From: Pseudobacter sp.
GTDB lineage: Bacteria; Bacteroidota; Bacteroidia; Chitinophagales; Chitinophagaceae
Assembly (NCBI GenBank): GCA_017849455.1
Contig: JAFIGX010000013.1
Location: 124,001 to 188,000 of the forward strand
Reading direction: 5' to 3'
Length of the DNA stretch: 64,000 nucleotides
A model generated the notes under the pieces. That model did not search any database and was not told the origin of the DNA. It saw only the letters and a list, made by a program, of their open reading frames with translations. How positions within the stretch are numbered: position 1 is the stretch's first letter; every line of letters starts with the position of its first letter. Of this stretch, positions 7,324-15,920 are shown piece by piece. The translations under genes were made by a program, and so were the position numbers.

Positions 7324-7705
7324 ACCTTAACGGAGAAAGCCTTCTCTTCAATCGAGAAGGCCTTCCGCTCTACAACCAAAAACAACCAATCAACAGCGCG
7401 CTGTTGTTCGTTTTCACAGGTAAGAAATTAAATCCCTTTAAACTAAACGATGATAAAACATGATGTCATGGAACCAACACATTATTCATGCCCGGATCAC
7501 CGTTGGCTGTTAAAGAAATGATAAAGAGAATTGCAGACAGAAATGCGGGTAACTTTCAAAGGCATGACTATAAACCAACTGCGTCCGCATGTTGAAATAC
7601 TGTGTCAGATAAGTTTTTTTCCGGGAATATCGATCCAAAAGATCAATCCTCTTGCAGTGACGCCATTATTCCCCAATCCATAACCGAAATATACATGACC
7701 TGCAA
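7324..7705. other. Non-coding stretch between the his and hexosaminidase regions
   Basis: No convincing gene is seen. A 23-nt stem-loop (GCCTTCTC / GAGAAGGC, 7339-7361) has no T run. A single short arm of the period-7 CAACCAA type is at 7374-7393. The rest is ordinary AT-rich spacer with only very short ORFs lacking any recognisable motif. Confidence 0.5.
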
Positions 7706-7752
7706 CAAAAAAAGGGGGCTTCCGTTTCTGAGAAAAACCAAGGAAGACCCCA
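7706..7752 (-). terminator. Terminator after the hexosaminidase gene
   Basis: On the minus strand GGGGTCTTCC pairs with GGAAGCCCCC (one bulge) across a loop of about 20 nt, and seven T follow. It is 100 nt after the stop of the GH20 gene and fits an intrinsic terminator for it. Confidence 0.65.
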
Positions 7753-7853
7753 CGTAGAAGTGTTTAAATAACCCCTAAGATTCTGCAGAACGCTCTCCTT
7801 TGCGTTTGCTTTCATGCTGACATATACCCGGAACCGATCGTTGCATTCTTCAT

Positions 7854-9764
7854 TTATTTTTTACCGGCCCTTCTTTGCAACTCCGATACAGGGATCGTCA
7901 TAGCCCTGCCGATCGGCTGTTTGCCACGATAGGTGATCAGCTTCAGGTTCACGGCATCTTTCGGCGGTATGAGCGCCTGCGTATATCGGGGATAAAATCT
8001 GTCGGGGAATGAATTATCGAAACTGTAATAGATATCGAGCCCTTCCACTTCGGTGCCGAGATCAACCTTGATCTGCCCATCTTCCGCCTTGCTCACTTTC
8101 ACGATCGGATCGTACATACTGGGAGCATATTTTATTTCCGCCACATCGAAACGCTCAAAATGTTTTTCGACGCGACCGATGAAATTGTTCCAGTCTTTTT
8201 TGTTTTTGGGCGACCATACACACTCCGCAACTGCCATTGCCCTCGGCCATGTCATGTATTGTGCATGACGCATGTTGTAGATCTGCTCCGTCCACAGATT
8301 CGCCTGTCCGCCCTTCACGAATTTCCCATCTACCCCATCCGGCACTGGCTCGAACTGATAAGAGCTTTTCAACCGTACCGTACTGTACACCGGCGGTTCG
8401 ATGGAAGGATCACCCTGCATCAAGTCAATATATACACTGGAGTTGGGGCTCATCACCACCTCATGTCCCTGCTTCACTGCTTCGATACCTCCTTTTATGC
8501 CGCGCCAGCTCATGACCGCTGCATTGGGCGCTAGTCCACCCTCCAGTATTTCATCCCATCCGATCAGCTTTTTCCCTTTCGATTCAATGATCTTTTCCAC
8601 CCGCTTCACGAAATAGCTCTGCACCTCGTGCATGTCTTTGAGGTTTTCTTTTTGCATCAGCGTTTTGATCTGATCACTTTTCTCCCAGAAGTTCTTGGCG
8701 CACTCATCGCCACCCATGTGGATATACCCGAAGGGGAATAACTGCGCCACTTCGGTGAATACTTTGTCGAGGAATTCGTATACTTTCTCGTTGGCCGGGC
8801 AAAGTGTGTTATCGACCAGTGCCGAAAATGTGCCTTCTCCCCATTGCATGAATTTCTCCCCTGAATTTACATGGTAGGTGCCGGGAGTACAGGAAAGATC
8901 GGGATAGGACGCCACTGCAGCCAGGCTATGGCCGGGCACATCGATCTCAGGAAGGATATTCACGAAACGGTCGCTGGCGTATTGCACAATTTCTTTGATA
9001 TCTGCCTGTGTGTAAAAGCCGCCATAGGTGCGGGGTTCATCGGCTGTTGGTGGTGAGAACTGACCGAAAGTGCCTGTTTTGTCGACCCGCCAGGCCCCCA
9101 CTTCCGTGAGCCTGGGGAGGGATTTGATCTCGACCCTCCAGCCCTGGTCATCCGTGAGATGCCAGTGCAGGAGATTGTATTTATATTTCACCATCTCATC
9201 GATGAATTGCTTCACCTGTTCTTTCGTGAAGAAATGGCGCGATACATCGAACATCAGTCCTCTCCAGCCAAACCTGGGCTGGTCGGTGATCATCACGGCC
9301 GGTACTACCCAGTTGGTTTTCTTTACACTCGTTTTGCTTTCGATCTCTTTAGGTAATAACTGCAACAAGGTTTGTACGCCATAGAATAGTCCGGCCGGTT
9401 TATTCGCGCTCAATACCACAACGCCAGGGCCGGCTTCGAGCCTGTATCCTTCCGCGCCCAGATCGGCCGCTTCTTTTTTATTCAGGAGCAAACGGATGGT
9501 ATTTTTACGGGCATCCCCGGCAGGGCCGGCATTCTGTACAGGGATGGCATAGCCCGTTGCTTTGCGGAGCTGTGCTGCCAGCATATCTGCGACACGGCGT
9601 ACCGCAGCATCACCGGTGGGAATTTCAATGCGCGACTGCCCATTCAATTCAAACGTGCCATTTCTTTTTTCAAGGGAAACAGGTTGGGGGATGATCGCTA
9701 CATCCTGTGAAAAGCCGATCAGCACTGTACAAAGGGCCATCAGCAAGAGACTGTTTTTTTTCAT
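7854..9764 (-). CDS. Exported beta-N-acetylhexosaminidase, GH20
   Basis: Family GH20 enzymes release terminal GlcNAc or GalNAc from glycans, chitin fragments or peptidoglycan debris. A signal peptide (MKKNSLLLMALCTVLIGFSQ) is followed by the GH20b N-terminal domain (about 20-150) and the TIM barrel. Catalytic-domain motifs include RGLMFDVSRHFF, LLHWHLTDDQGWR and the Asp-Glu catalytic pair in HMGGDEC. LWTEQI and the late WPRAMAVAEC block are also typical. A short C-terminal domain ends the 636-residue protein. It stands alone with its own terminator. The substrate cannot be told from sequence. Confidence 0.94.
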   Translation of the reverse strand: MKKNSLLLMALCTVLIGFSQDVAIIPQPVSLEKRNGTFELNGQSRIEIPTGDAAVRRVADMLAAQLRKATGYAIPVQNAGPAGDARKNTIRLLLNKKEAADLGAEGYRLEAGPGVVVLSANKPAGLFYGVQTLLQLLPKEIESKTSVKKTNWVVPAVMITDQPRFGWRGLMFDVSRHFFTKEQVKQFIDEMVKYKYNLLHWHLTDDQGWRVEIKSLPRLTEVGAWRVDKTGTFGQFSPPTADEPRTYGGFYTQADIKEIVQYASDRFVNILPEIDVPGHSLAAVASYPDLSCTPGTYHVNSGEKFMQWGEGTFSALVDNTLCPANEKVYEFLDKVFTEVAQLFPFGYIHMGGDECAKNFWEKSDQIKTLMQKENLKDMHEVQSYFVKRVEKIIESKGKKLIGWDEILEGGLAPNAAVMSWRGIKGGIEAVKQGHEVVMSPNSSVYIDLMQGDPSIEPPVYSTVRLKSSYQFEPVPDGVDGKFVKGGQANLWTEQIYNMRHAQYMTWPRAMAVAECVWSPKNKKDWNNFIGRVEKHFERFDVAEIKYAPSMYDPIVKVSKAEDGQIKVDLGTEVEGLDIYYSFDNSFPDRFYPRYTQALIPPKDAVNLKLITYRGKQPIGRAMTIPVSELQRRAGKK

Positions 9765-9938
9765 ATTACATTGTTTGGACTGGAATGATAAACGGATTTA
9801 AAAATAGGGAAATTATTCACTTATAGACGGCCCGCCAGAATTTCACGCAATGGTTTGTGTTGAGGGCAGTGAGTAAGTTGTCAACTTGCAAACTATTTAC
9901 CGGGAATCCTGTATCTTTCCAAAAAAACCGACAGACCA

Positions 9939-10766
9939 ATGAAAAAATTCCTCGTTCCAACGGATTTTTCTGACACATCTAAGAATGCTGCCCGCTTTGC
10001 TGTACAAGCGCTTGCCCATGTGAAAGATGCCTCCATCATCCTGTACAATGTGCACGACAAGATCGCTGCCGGATCGGATGGCTCATTGCTCACCGAATCG
10101 GAAGATGACAGGGTCGTGATCCTCCGTCAGGCACTTCAGAACATGAAAAATGAACTGCTTACCCTGGGCCAGGTCAATATAGAATGTGTGGCCGAACAGG
10201 GCACTTCATTGGTCGATAGTCTCGAACGCTATGTTCGCCATCATGGCATCAATCTCGTGATCATGGGTATCACCGGCGCTACCCGCCTCGAACAGATCTT
10301 CATGGGAAGCAATACCCTCAATCTCGTGAACGTTGGCATCATACCGGTAATGATCGTTCCGCCCGATGCATCTTACCACCAGATCAGGAATGTGGTATTG
10401 GCCAGCGACTTCAAGGAAGTTAGCACCAGTACACCTGTTGCACCTATCAAAGCCGTACTGAATATCTTCAAACCCATGCTCCATATCGTAAATGTAGACA
10501 GCGAGCATTATGTAGAGCTCACCGATGAATACAAATCCGAAAGGGCCAAACTGGAAAAAATGTTCGAAGAATATAAACCGGAGTTTTATTTCATCCGCCA
10601 GTTCGACTTCCTCGAAGCTATCAGCCAGTTTGCCCAGGACAAGAACATCGATCTCATCCTGACCGTTCCCCGCAAAAATTCGTTCTTCGGCAGCCTGTTC
10701 AAGACCAGCCATACCAAAAAGCTGGCCTATCATAGCACCGTGCCGATCGTTGCCATCCACGAATAA
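9939..10766 (+). CDS. Tandem universal stress protein
   Basis: The 275-residue protein has two Usp domains in a row (about 1-145 and 150-275). The first opens with KKFLVPTDFSDTSKNAARFA and ends with MGITGATRLEQIFMGSNTLNLV, a variant of the GxxG-9-G(S/T) nucleotide-binding pattern. The second begins with NVVLASDFKEV and ends with HSTVPIVAIHE, with a weaker binding loop. Members are cytoplasmic and are linked to stress and low-oxygen responses. It is monocistronic, with a terminator 24 nt downstream. Confidence 0.9.
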   Translation: MKKFLVPTDFSDTSKNAARFAVQALAHVKDASIILYNVHDKIAAGSDGSLLTESEDDRVVILRQALQNMKNELLTLGQVNIECVAEQGTSLVDSLERYVRHHGINLVIMGITGATRLEQIFMGSNTLNLVNVGIIPVMIVPPDASYHQIRNVVLASDFKEVSTSTPVAPIKAVLNIFKPMLHIVNVDSEHYVELTDEYKSERAKLEKMFEEYKPEFYFIRQFDFLEAISQFAQDKNIDLILTVPRKNSFFGSLFKTSHTKKLAYHSTVPIVAIHE

Positions 10767-10789
10767 ATTTCATTACATATAATGTACAA

Positions 10790-10819
10790 GAGCGTAGTGA
10801 GTTCCGCTACGCTTTTTTA
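10790..10819 (+). terminator. Terminator after the Usp gene
   Basis: AGCGTAG (10791-10797) pairs with CTACGCT (10807-10813) across a 9-nt loop and is followed by six T. It closes the Usp transcript before the LysR gene. Confidence 0.75.
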
Positions 10820-10879
10820 ATTGCCCGAAAACCAACGTAACTTCATGAACGGATCAAATACAAACGACAAAAGTTACCG

Positions 10880-11788
10880 ATGTTGAGTTTCAGTCATGAA
10901 GTATTCATTGAAGTAGCCACCCACCTCAGCTTTTCCAAAGCCGCGGAGAGCCTGTACATCAGCCAGCCTGCCATCACACGGCATATCCAGACACTCGAAA
11001 AAAATTATTCCATCAGTCTTTTCGAACGCAAGGGCAATTCCGTTTCCCTCACTGCCGAAGGAAAGATCTTACTTCAATATGTGATGCAGGCGAAAGAGCT
11101 GCAAAGGCAACTGGAATTCGATATCACCCGGCAGAAAGACCTTCATATCGCCAAAGGCTCTCTCACGCTGGGAACCAGTACTACCATCTCCCTCTATGTG
11201 ATACCACCTGTTTTTTCTGCGTTCCACCAGCAATACCCGAATATCGATCTCACCCTGGTGAACCGCAATTCTGAAAATATTTTGAAAGCCCTGCTCGATC
11301 ATGAGATCGACCTCGCCATTACGGAGGGGAAAACGAATATCACGGCCGTCAAATCACAATTCTTTCTCACAGATGAAGTGGTTCCCGTATGCAGCACCCG
11401 CAGCGAACTGGCCCACAAAAAGAGCATCAGCCCCGAAGAACTTAAAAATATTCCGGTGGCCTTGCGCGAAAGAGGCTCAGGCACCCTGCTGGCCGTAACG
11501 GAAGCATTGCAGAAATGCAAAATGAGCATTGCGGATATCAAACACCGGATCGTACTTGGCGGCACGGAGGCCCTGAAGAATTTTCTCCTCGACGATACCT
11601 GCCTGGGGTTCCTCCCCTTACGTTCCGTTGCCAAACAATTGAAGAACGGGGAACTGGTGCGCTTGAGCATACCTGGTTTATCCATTCACCGTGCCTTTTA
11701 TTTTGTGCAGAGGCGTGGCTCGGAAGCAGATCGCATCAACCAATTGTTCATCAAGCTGGCTACCCTTCATTATAACAAAACGTTATAG
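10880..11788 (+). CDS. LysR-family transcriptional regulator
   Basis: The first 65 residues form the LysR winged helix-turn-helix: FSKAAESLYISQPAITRHIQ, then LFERKGNSVSLTAEG. The remainder (about 90-302) is the periplasmic-binding-like effector domain, starting at GSLTLGTSTTISLYVIPPV. The effector is unknown. It precedes the threonine synthase gene by 67 nt in the same direction, so it may regulate that gene or a distant target. The length of 302 residues is normal. Confidence 0.92.
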   Translation: MLSFSHEVFIEVATHLSFSKAAESLYISQPAITRHIQTLEKNYSISLFERKGNSVSLTAEGKILLQYVMQAKELQRQLEFDITRQKDLHIAKGSLTLGTSTTISLYVIPPVFSAFHQQYPNIDLTLVNRNSENILKALLDHEIDLAITEGKTNITAVKSQFFLTDEVVPVCSTRSELAHKKSISPEELKNIPVALRERGSGTLLAVTEALQKCKMSIADIKHRIVLGGTEALKNFLLDDTCLGFLPLRSVAKQLKNGELVRLSIPGLSIHRAFYFVQRRGSEADRINQLFIKLATLHYNKTL

Positions 11789-11855
11789 CATATAAGCAAA
11801 CGGCATCGGCAACGGAACAACGGCGTATTACTTTTACATTGTCATAGGATGTATC

Positions 11856-13028
11856 ATGAAAGTAATACAACAACTCACTACACTGTCGAACCTCGTTTGT
11901 TCCGTATGCGGAAAATCGTACAGTATCTTCCAGCCGCAAACATTTGCTTATTGCTGTCAACAGCCGCTGCTGGCCGTTTATGAACTGCCGGGGCATTTTT
12001 CGAAATCAGCCTTGCGCAACCGCGCGGCCACCATGTGGCGGTATGCAGAAGTGCTTCCTGTATTCGAAGAAGAAAATATCGTTTCACTGGGAGAAGGCAT
12101 GACGCCGATACTGCAACCTGCACGCTTATCCGAAAAATACGAGCTTCCTTCCCTGTTCATTAAAGATGAATCGAAGAACCCTACCGGTTCATTCAAGGCA
12201 AGGGGCCTGAGCGCCGCTGTTTCAAAAGCCAAAGAATTCGGGGCCGGCACCTGCATCGTTCCTACGGCCGGCAATGCCGGAGGGGCCATGGCAGCCTATT
12301 GCGCAGCAGCAGGTATCAGGGCCATTGTGGTAATGCCACGGCATACACCACAGGTTTTCAAGGATGAGTGTGAATTGTATGGGGCCGAATTGATACTGGT
12401 GGATGGATTGATCAGCGATTGCGCAAAGAAAGTAGCACAGATCAAACAATCCATCGACTGCTTCGATATTTCCACCATGAAAGAACCTTACCGCCTCGAA
12501 GGGAAAAAAACAATGGGGTATGAGATAGCAGAACAGTTCAACTGGACCCTGCCCGATGTGATCCTCTATCCTACCGGCGGCGGTACCGGCCTCATCGGCA
12601 TGTGGAAAGCATTCCGCGAAATGCAGCAGATGGGTTGGATCGGCGAGAAACTTCCCCGCATGATCGCGGTACAGGCGGCGAATTGTCAGCCTGTCGTTCA
12701 AACGTGGACGGGCCGGCAGCCCCATTCAAAGAATTATGTAGGACAACCCTCCCTGGCCAATGGACTGGCCGTTCCCAATCCATTTGCTGAACCGATGATC
12801 CTCGAAGTGCTGAAGGCTTCGCATGGAAAAGCAGTGGCCGTTGAAGATGCGGACATGATCGACGCAGTGAAAGAAATAGCAAGGGAAGAAGGCTTGCTCA
12901 TTGCACCGGAAGGCGCTGCTTTGTGGAAAGCATTGCTCCAACTGCTGGAAACCGGTTCCATTAAAAGGGATGAAAAGGTCTTACTCCTCAATACAGGTTC
13001 CGGATACAAATACCTGGAGAATATTTGA
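11856..13028 (+). CDS. thrC: Threonine synthase
   Basis: PLP enzyme of fold type II that makes threonine from O-phosphohomoserine. The N terminus has a CxxC pair (LVCSVCGKSY) and a late Cys, like the zinc-type N-terminal part of some threonine synthases. The Schiff-base lysine is in DESKNPTGSFKARGLSAAVS. The phosphate loop is in YPTGGGTGLIGMWK, and TAGNAGGAMAAYC is the Asn-containing motif. The length of 390 residues fits the class related to plant enzymes. A threonine-synthase-like paralogue with another substrate is possible, since no other threonine genes are adjacent. Confidence 0.85.
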   Translation: MKVIQQLTTLSNLVCSVCGKSYSIFQPQTFAYCCQQPLLAVYELPGHFSKSALRNRAATMWRYAEVLPVFEEENIVSLGEGMTPILQPARLSEKYELPSLFIKDESKNPTGSFKARGLSAAVSKAKEFGAGTCIVPTAGNAGGAMAAYCAAAGIRAIVVMPRHTPQVFKDECELYGAELILVDGLISDCAKKVAQIKQSIDCFDISTMKEPYRLEGKKTMGYEIAEQFNWTLPDVILYPTGGGTGLIGMWKAFREMQQMGWIGEKLPRMIAVQAANCQPVVQTWTGRQPHSKNYVGQPSLANGLAVPNPFAEPMILEVLKASHGKAVAVEDADMIDAVKEIAREEGLLIAPEGAALWKALLQLLETGSIKRDEKVLLLNTGSGYKYLENI

Positions 13029-13052
13029 GCAGGGTATCCTTATCTTTACCGG

Positions 13053-13670
13053 ATGGAAACATCTCCTCTCGATACCAATTTCTGGAACGATCTGTATCAG
13101 CACCAGGAAACCAGGTGGGATATTGGCCGTGTTTCCGATCCGCTCAACGCCTGGTTCGATCAGTTGACCAACAAAGACCTCGCTTTGCTGATCCCCGGCT
13201 GCGGTAATAGCCATGAAGCGGAGTACCTGCTGCAACAGGGTTTCACCAATATCACCCTCATCGATATTTCTTCCCTGCTCACTGCCGCACTTGAAAAGAA
13301 ATTCAGTCAATACATCGGTAAACAGCTCACCATCATCACCGGTGATTTTTTCGATCTGCAGGGCCGGTTCGATATGATCATCGAACAAACTTTTTTCTGC
13401 GCTCTTCTCCCTGCACTGCGACCGGCCTATGTTGAAAAAATGTATTCGCTGCTCAAGCCTGGGGGCAGACTTGCAGGCGTGTTGTTCAATCGCAGTTTTG
13501 AAGGGGGCCCACCCTTTGGTGGCAGCAAAGAGGAATATCTTTCTTTATTTTCATCCCGTTTCACCATTAAAACTATGGAGCCCTGTTACAATAGCATCGG
13601 GCCGAGGGTGGGTGCGGAGTTGTTCATCTGTCTGTGTCTGAACCATGATTTATTGGATTTTGAGGATTAG
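13053..13670 (+). CDS. TPMT-family SAM-dependent methyltransferase
   Basis: The protein resembles bacterial thiopurine methyltransferase-family proteins: a WDIGRVSDPLNAWF N terminus, the SAM-binding motif ALLIPGCGNSHEAEYLLQQG, a following ID acidic end, and FFCALLPALRPAYVEKM. The substrate is unknown; in relatives it is thiol, selenium or tellurium compounds. The last 11 residues (CLNHDLLDFED) are encoded by the left arm of the inverted repeat at 13636-13784, so the native C terminus may have been replaced. It starts 24 nt after thrC. Confidence 0.88.
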   Translation: METSPLDTNFWNDLYQHQETRWDIGRVSDPLNAWFDQLTNKDLALLIPGCGNSHEAEYLLQQGFTNITLIDISSLLTAALEKKFSQYIGKQLTIITGDFFDLQGRFDMIIEQTFFCALLPALRPAYVEKMYSLLKPGGRLAGVLFNRSFEGGPPFGGSKEEYLSLFSSRFTIKTMEPCYNSIGPRVGAELFICLCLNHDLLDFED

Positions 13671-13784
13671 GAGGAAAATTCGCCGACATGCATAGATCCA
13701 TTTTGATTTATGATTAATCGGCAACTTCAACATTCAACGCCCTTTCCTCCTAATCCTCAAAATCCAACAAATCATGGTTCAGAC
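13636..13784. repeat. Period-9 inverted repeat between the methyltransferase and agmatine deiminase genes
   Basis: Arms of 42 bp (13636-13677 and 13743-13784) are inverse copies with one mismatch, around a 65-nt AT-rich spacer. Each arm begins GTCTGAACC and continues with nonamers ATGATTTRT, TGGATTTTG, AGGATTAGG. The left arm is read as the C terminus of the upstream gene, and the right arm supplies GTC TGA, the last codon and stop of the deiminase. As a hairpin it could also end both convergent transcripts. Confidence 0.9.
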
Positions 13785-14813
13785 AGGTTCCTGCTGGCTC
13801 AAACAATGGAAGCTTCCCAATCCCCAGATAATCTCCGTGGAATCGATGCCTGTTACTTTGCGGCCGGGAAAACAGTCCTGTATGATGCGAAGCGCTTTCT
13901 CGTCTTTGTCGCACCGGAAAGTAGGAACTATCACGGAACGGTTGGAAATATAAAAATTAGCATAGGAAGCAGGTAGTCGCTGGTCTTCGTATACGACCGG
14001 GTCGGGCATGGGCAGTTCCACGATATCGAGCTGTTTGCCATTCAGCAAACGCAGTTGCTTCAATTGTTTGAGGTTGTGTTGAAGCAGTTCGTAGTTCTCA
14101 TCCGCCTTATCTTCTTCCACTACTGTGAGTACGGTATCGTCATTCACGAAACGAACGGTGTCATCGATATGGCCGTCGGTATCGTCTCCTACGATCCCTT
14201 CATCCACCCATAATATTTGTTCTACGCCATAATAGTTCACCAGGTATTCCTCGATCTGTTGCTGGTTCAGGTGTGGGTTACGGTTAGGGTTCAACAGGCA
14301 TGCCGTGGATGTAAGCAGGCTGCCTTTTCCATTGAACTCCACCGACCCGCCTTCCATCACGATGCCCGGATGATAAACCGGAATATCATAATGCTTTGCG
14401 ATCAGTGTGGGGACCATATCATCGAGATCATACGGTGGGTATTTATTCCCCCACGCATTGTAACCCCAGTCCACGATCAGTTTCGGTTGACCGGCTTTGG
14501 GATTGATAAGGAATGCGGGGCCGTGATCGCGGCACCAGGCATCATTGGTGGGGTGAAGGAAAAACTCGACCTGGCCCATATCCACCCCGGCTTCTTCCAG
14601 GCATCGGGTAGCGAATGCCTTCATATTCTCATCGCATACATTGATGCGCACTTTCTCACTCAGGGCAAGTTCTTTCACGAACTGGCTGTAATAGGGATAG
14701 ATGGTATGGATCTTTCCCGGCCATGATGCTTCTTTATGGGGCCAGCTCAGCCAGGTAGCCAGGTGCGGAGCAAATTCTGCAGGAAAGTAGTAGCCGAGGG
14801 CGTGGGGGGTCAT
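13779..14813 (-). CDS. aguA: Agmatine deiminase
   Basis: Hydrolyses agmatine to N-carbamoylputrescine and ammonia; it belongs to the porphyromonas-type peptidylarginine deiminase family. Visible family motifs are TWLSWPHKEASWPG near the N terminus, DAWCRDHGPAFLI, MEGGSVEFNGKG, WVDEGIVGDDTDGHIDDTVRFV with the catalytic His and Asp residues, and the catalytic Cys337 in GSFHCLSQQ. The length of 344 residues is typical. The amidase that uses its product lies directly upstream on the same strand. Both ends of the gene touch period-9 repeats: the ATG is one base from one, and the stop codon lies in the other. Confidence 0.95.
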   Translation of the reverse strand: MTPHALGYYFPAEFAPHLATWLSWPHKEASWPGKIHTIYPYYSQFVKELALSEKVRINVCDENMKAFATRCLEEAGVDMGQVEFFLHPTNDAWCRDHGPAFLINPKAGQPKLIVDWGYNAWGNKYPPYDLDDMVPTLIAKHYDIPVYHPGIVMEGGSVEFNGKGSLLTSTACLLNPNRNPHLNQQQIEEYLVNYYGVEQILWVDEGIVGDDTDGHIDDTVRFVNDDTVLTVVEEDKADENYELLQHNLKQLKQLRLLNGKQLDIVELPMPDPVVYEDQRLPASYANFYISNRSVIVPTFRCDKDEKALRIIQDCFPGRKVTGIDSTEIIWGLGSFHCLSQQEPV

Positions 14814-14814
14814 T

Positions 14815-15005
14815 GTCTGAACTGGGATTGGTGGGATGGATGGGATTGGTGGGATAAGCCGTTGAGTATTGTATAGGTCGACAAAATCGAAATTCGTGAC
14901 ATTAAGAATTTATAGTTTGAAATTTTTGAAATAATTGAACATGATAGATTATGAACGATTTCTTATCCCACCAATCCCATCCATCCCACCAATCCCAGTT
15001 CAGAC
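14815..15005. repeat. Perfect 44-bp period-9 inverted repeat filling the aguB-aguA gap
   Basis: The arms at 14815-14858 and 14962-15005 are exact inverse copies. Each reads GTCTGAACT then GGGATTGGT, GGGATGGAT, GGGATTGGT, GGGATAAG. The 103-nt spacer is AT-rich and non-coding. The element fills the whole intergenic space: it contains the stop codon of the amidase (GTC TGA) at one end and stops one base before the ATG of the deiminase at the other. Confidence 0.95.
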
Positions 15006-15872
15006 ATCTATAAATCTCTTCGTGATCGGCTCATAAGAATCGATCCTCCTGTCGCGGAGAAAAGGCCAGTGCGTACGATAGCGGTCTGTTTTATCGAGAT
15101 CGAGCTCCTGTACATACACTTCTTCCTTATCATGCGAAGCCAGGTACAACAGGCTGCCGAAAGGATTGGCAATAAAGGACCCGCCCCAGAACTTCATGGC
15201 GCCGTTCTGTTCAAGGCCCACACGGTTCACGCTCACTACATGCACACCATTCGCCACGGCATGGCTGCGCTGGATGGTTTGCCAGGCATTGTACTGCTCG
15301 GTATTGGTGGCTTCATCCTGCGAAGTGGCCCATCCGATGGCGGTTGGATAGAACAATATCTCTGCGCCCATCAGGGATGTGATGCGGGCAGCTTCCGGAT
15401 ACCATTGGTCCCAGCAGATCAGTACGCCGATGGTGGCGAATTTCGTTTTGAAAACTTTATAGCCCAGATCGCCGGGTGTGAAGTAAAATTTTTCGTAGTA
15501 GGCAGGATCATCGGGGATGTGCATCTTGCGATACTTGCCGAGATAATTGCCATCTGCATCGATCACGGCGGTAGTATTGTGATAGAGCCCCTGCGTTCTT
15601 TTCTCGAAGAGGGAAGCGATGATCACCACGCCTTTTTCCGCAGCCACTTTGCCCAGCGTTTCCGTGGAAGGGCCGGGAATGGGTTCAGCCAACTTGAAAT
15701 TTTCGTAATCCTCTACATCGCAGAAATAGAGAGAGGTGAACAGTTCCTGCAGGCAAACGATCTGAGCGCCTTTGTCGGCCGCCTCTTTCACTTTTGCAAC
15801 TGCTTTGCGGAGATTCTCTTCCTTGTTGGCGGTGCAGCTCATTTGCACCATTCCTACTTTTACGGTTGACAT
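15000..15872 (-). CDS. aguB: N-carbamoylputrescine amidase (carbon-nitrogen hydrolase)
   Basis: A nitrilase-superfamily amidase that converts N-carbamoylputrescine to putrescine. The Glu-Lys-Cys triad is visible: E43 in VCLQELF, Lys in GKYRKMHIPD, and Cys in GVLICWDQWYPEAAR. Residues NRVGLE and FWGGSFIANPFG are typical of the AguB clade. The length of 290 residues matches. It lies upstream of aguA, and together the two genes form the agmatine route to putrescine. The last codon and stop (GTC TGA) fall in the period-9 repeat. Confidence 0.95.
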   Translation of the reverse strand: MSTVKVGMVQMSCTANKEENLRKAVAKVKEAADKGAQIVCLQELFTSLYFCDVEDYENFKLAEPIPGPSTETLGKVAAEKGVVIIASLFEKRTQGLYHNTTAVIDADGNYLGKYRKMHIPDDPAYYEKFYFTPGDLGYKVFKTKFATIGVLICWDQWYPEAARITSLMGAEILFYPTAIGWATSQDEATNTEQYNAWQTIQRSHAVANGVHVVSVNRVGLEQNGAMKFWGGSFIANPFGSLLYLASHDKEEVYVQELDLDKTDRYRTHWPFLRDRRIDSYEPITKRFIDV

Positions 15873-15920
15873 GATGGCTTATGCTTTGGAGTTGCAAAAG
15901 TAATCAAACTCGTTCATTTG

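Noticed and set aside
7324..7705. Small peptides or an ncRNA gene in the gap
   Set aside because: Short open frames of 23-39 codons exist but have no start context, signal or conserved motif that I can support.
15069..15869. 266-codon plus-strand frame opposite aguB
   Set aside because: Shadow of the nitrilase gene on the other strand; the enzyme motifs are all on the minus strand.
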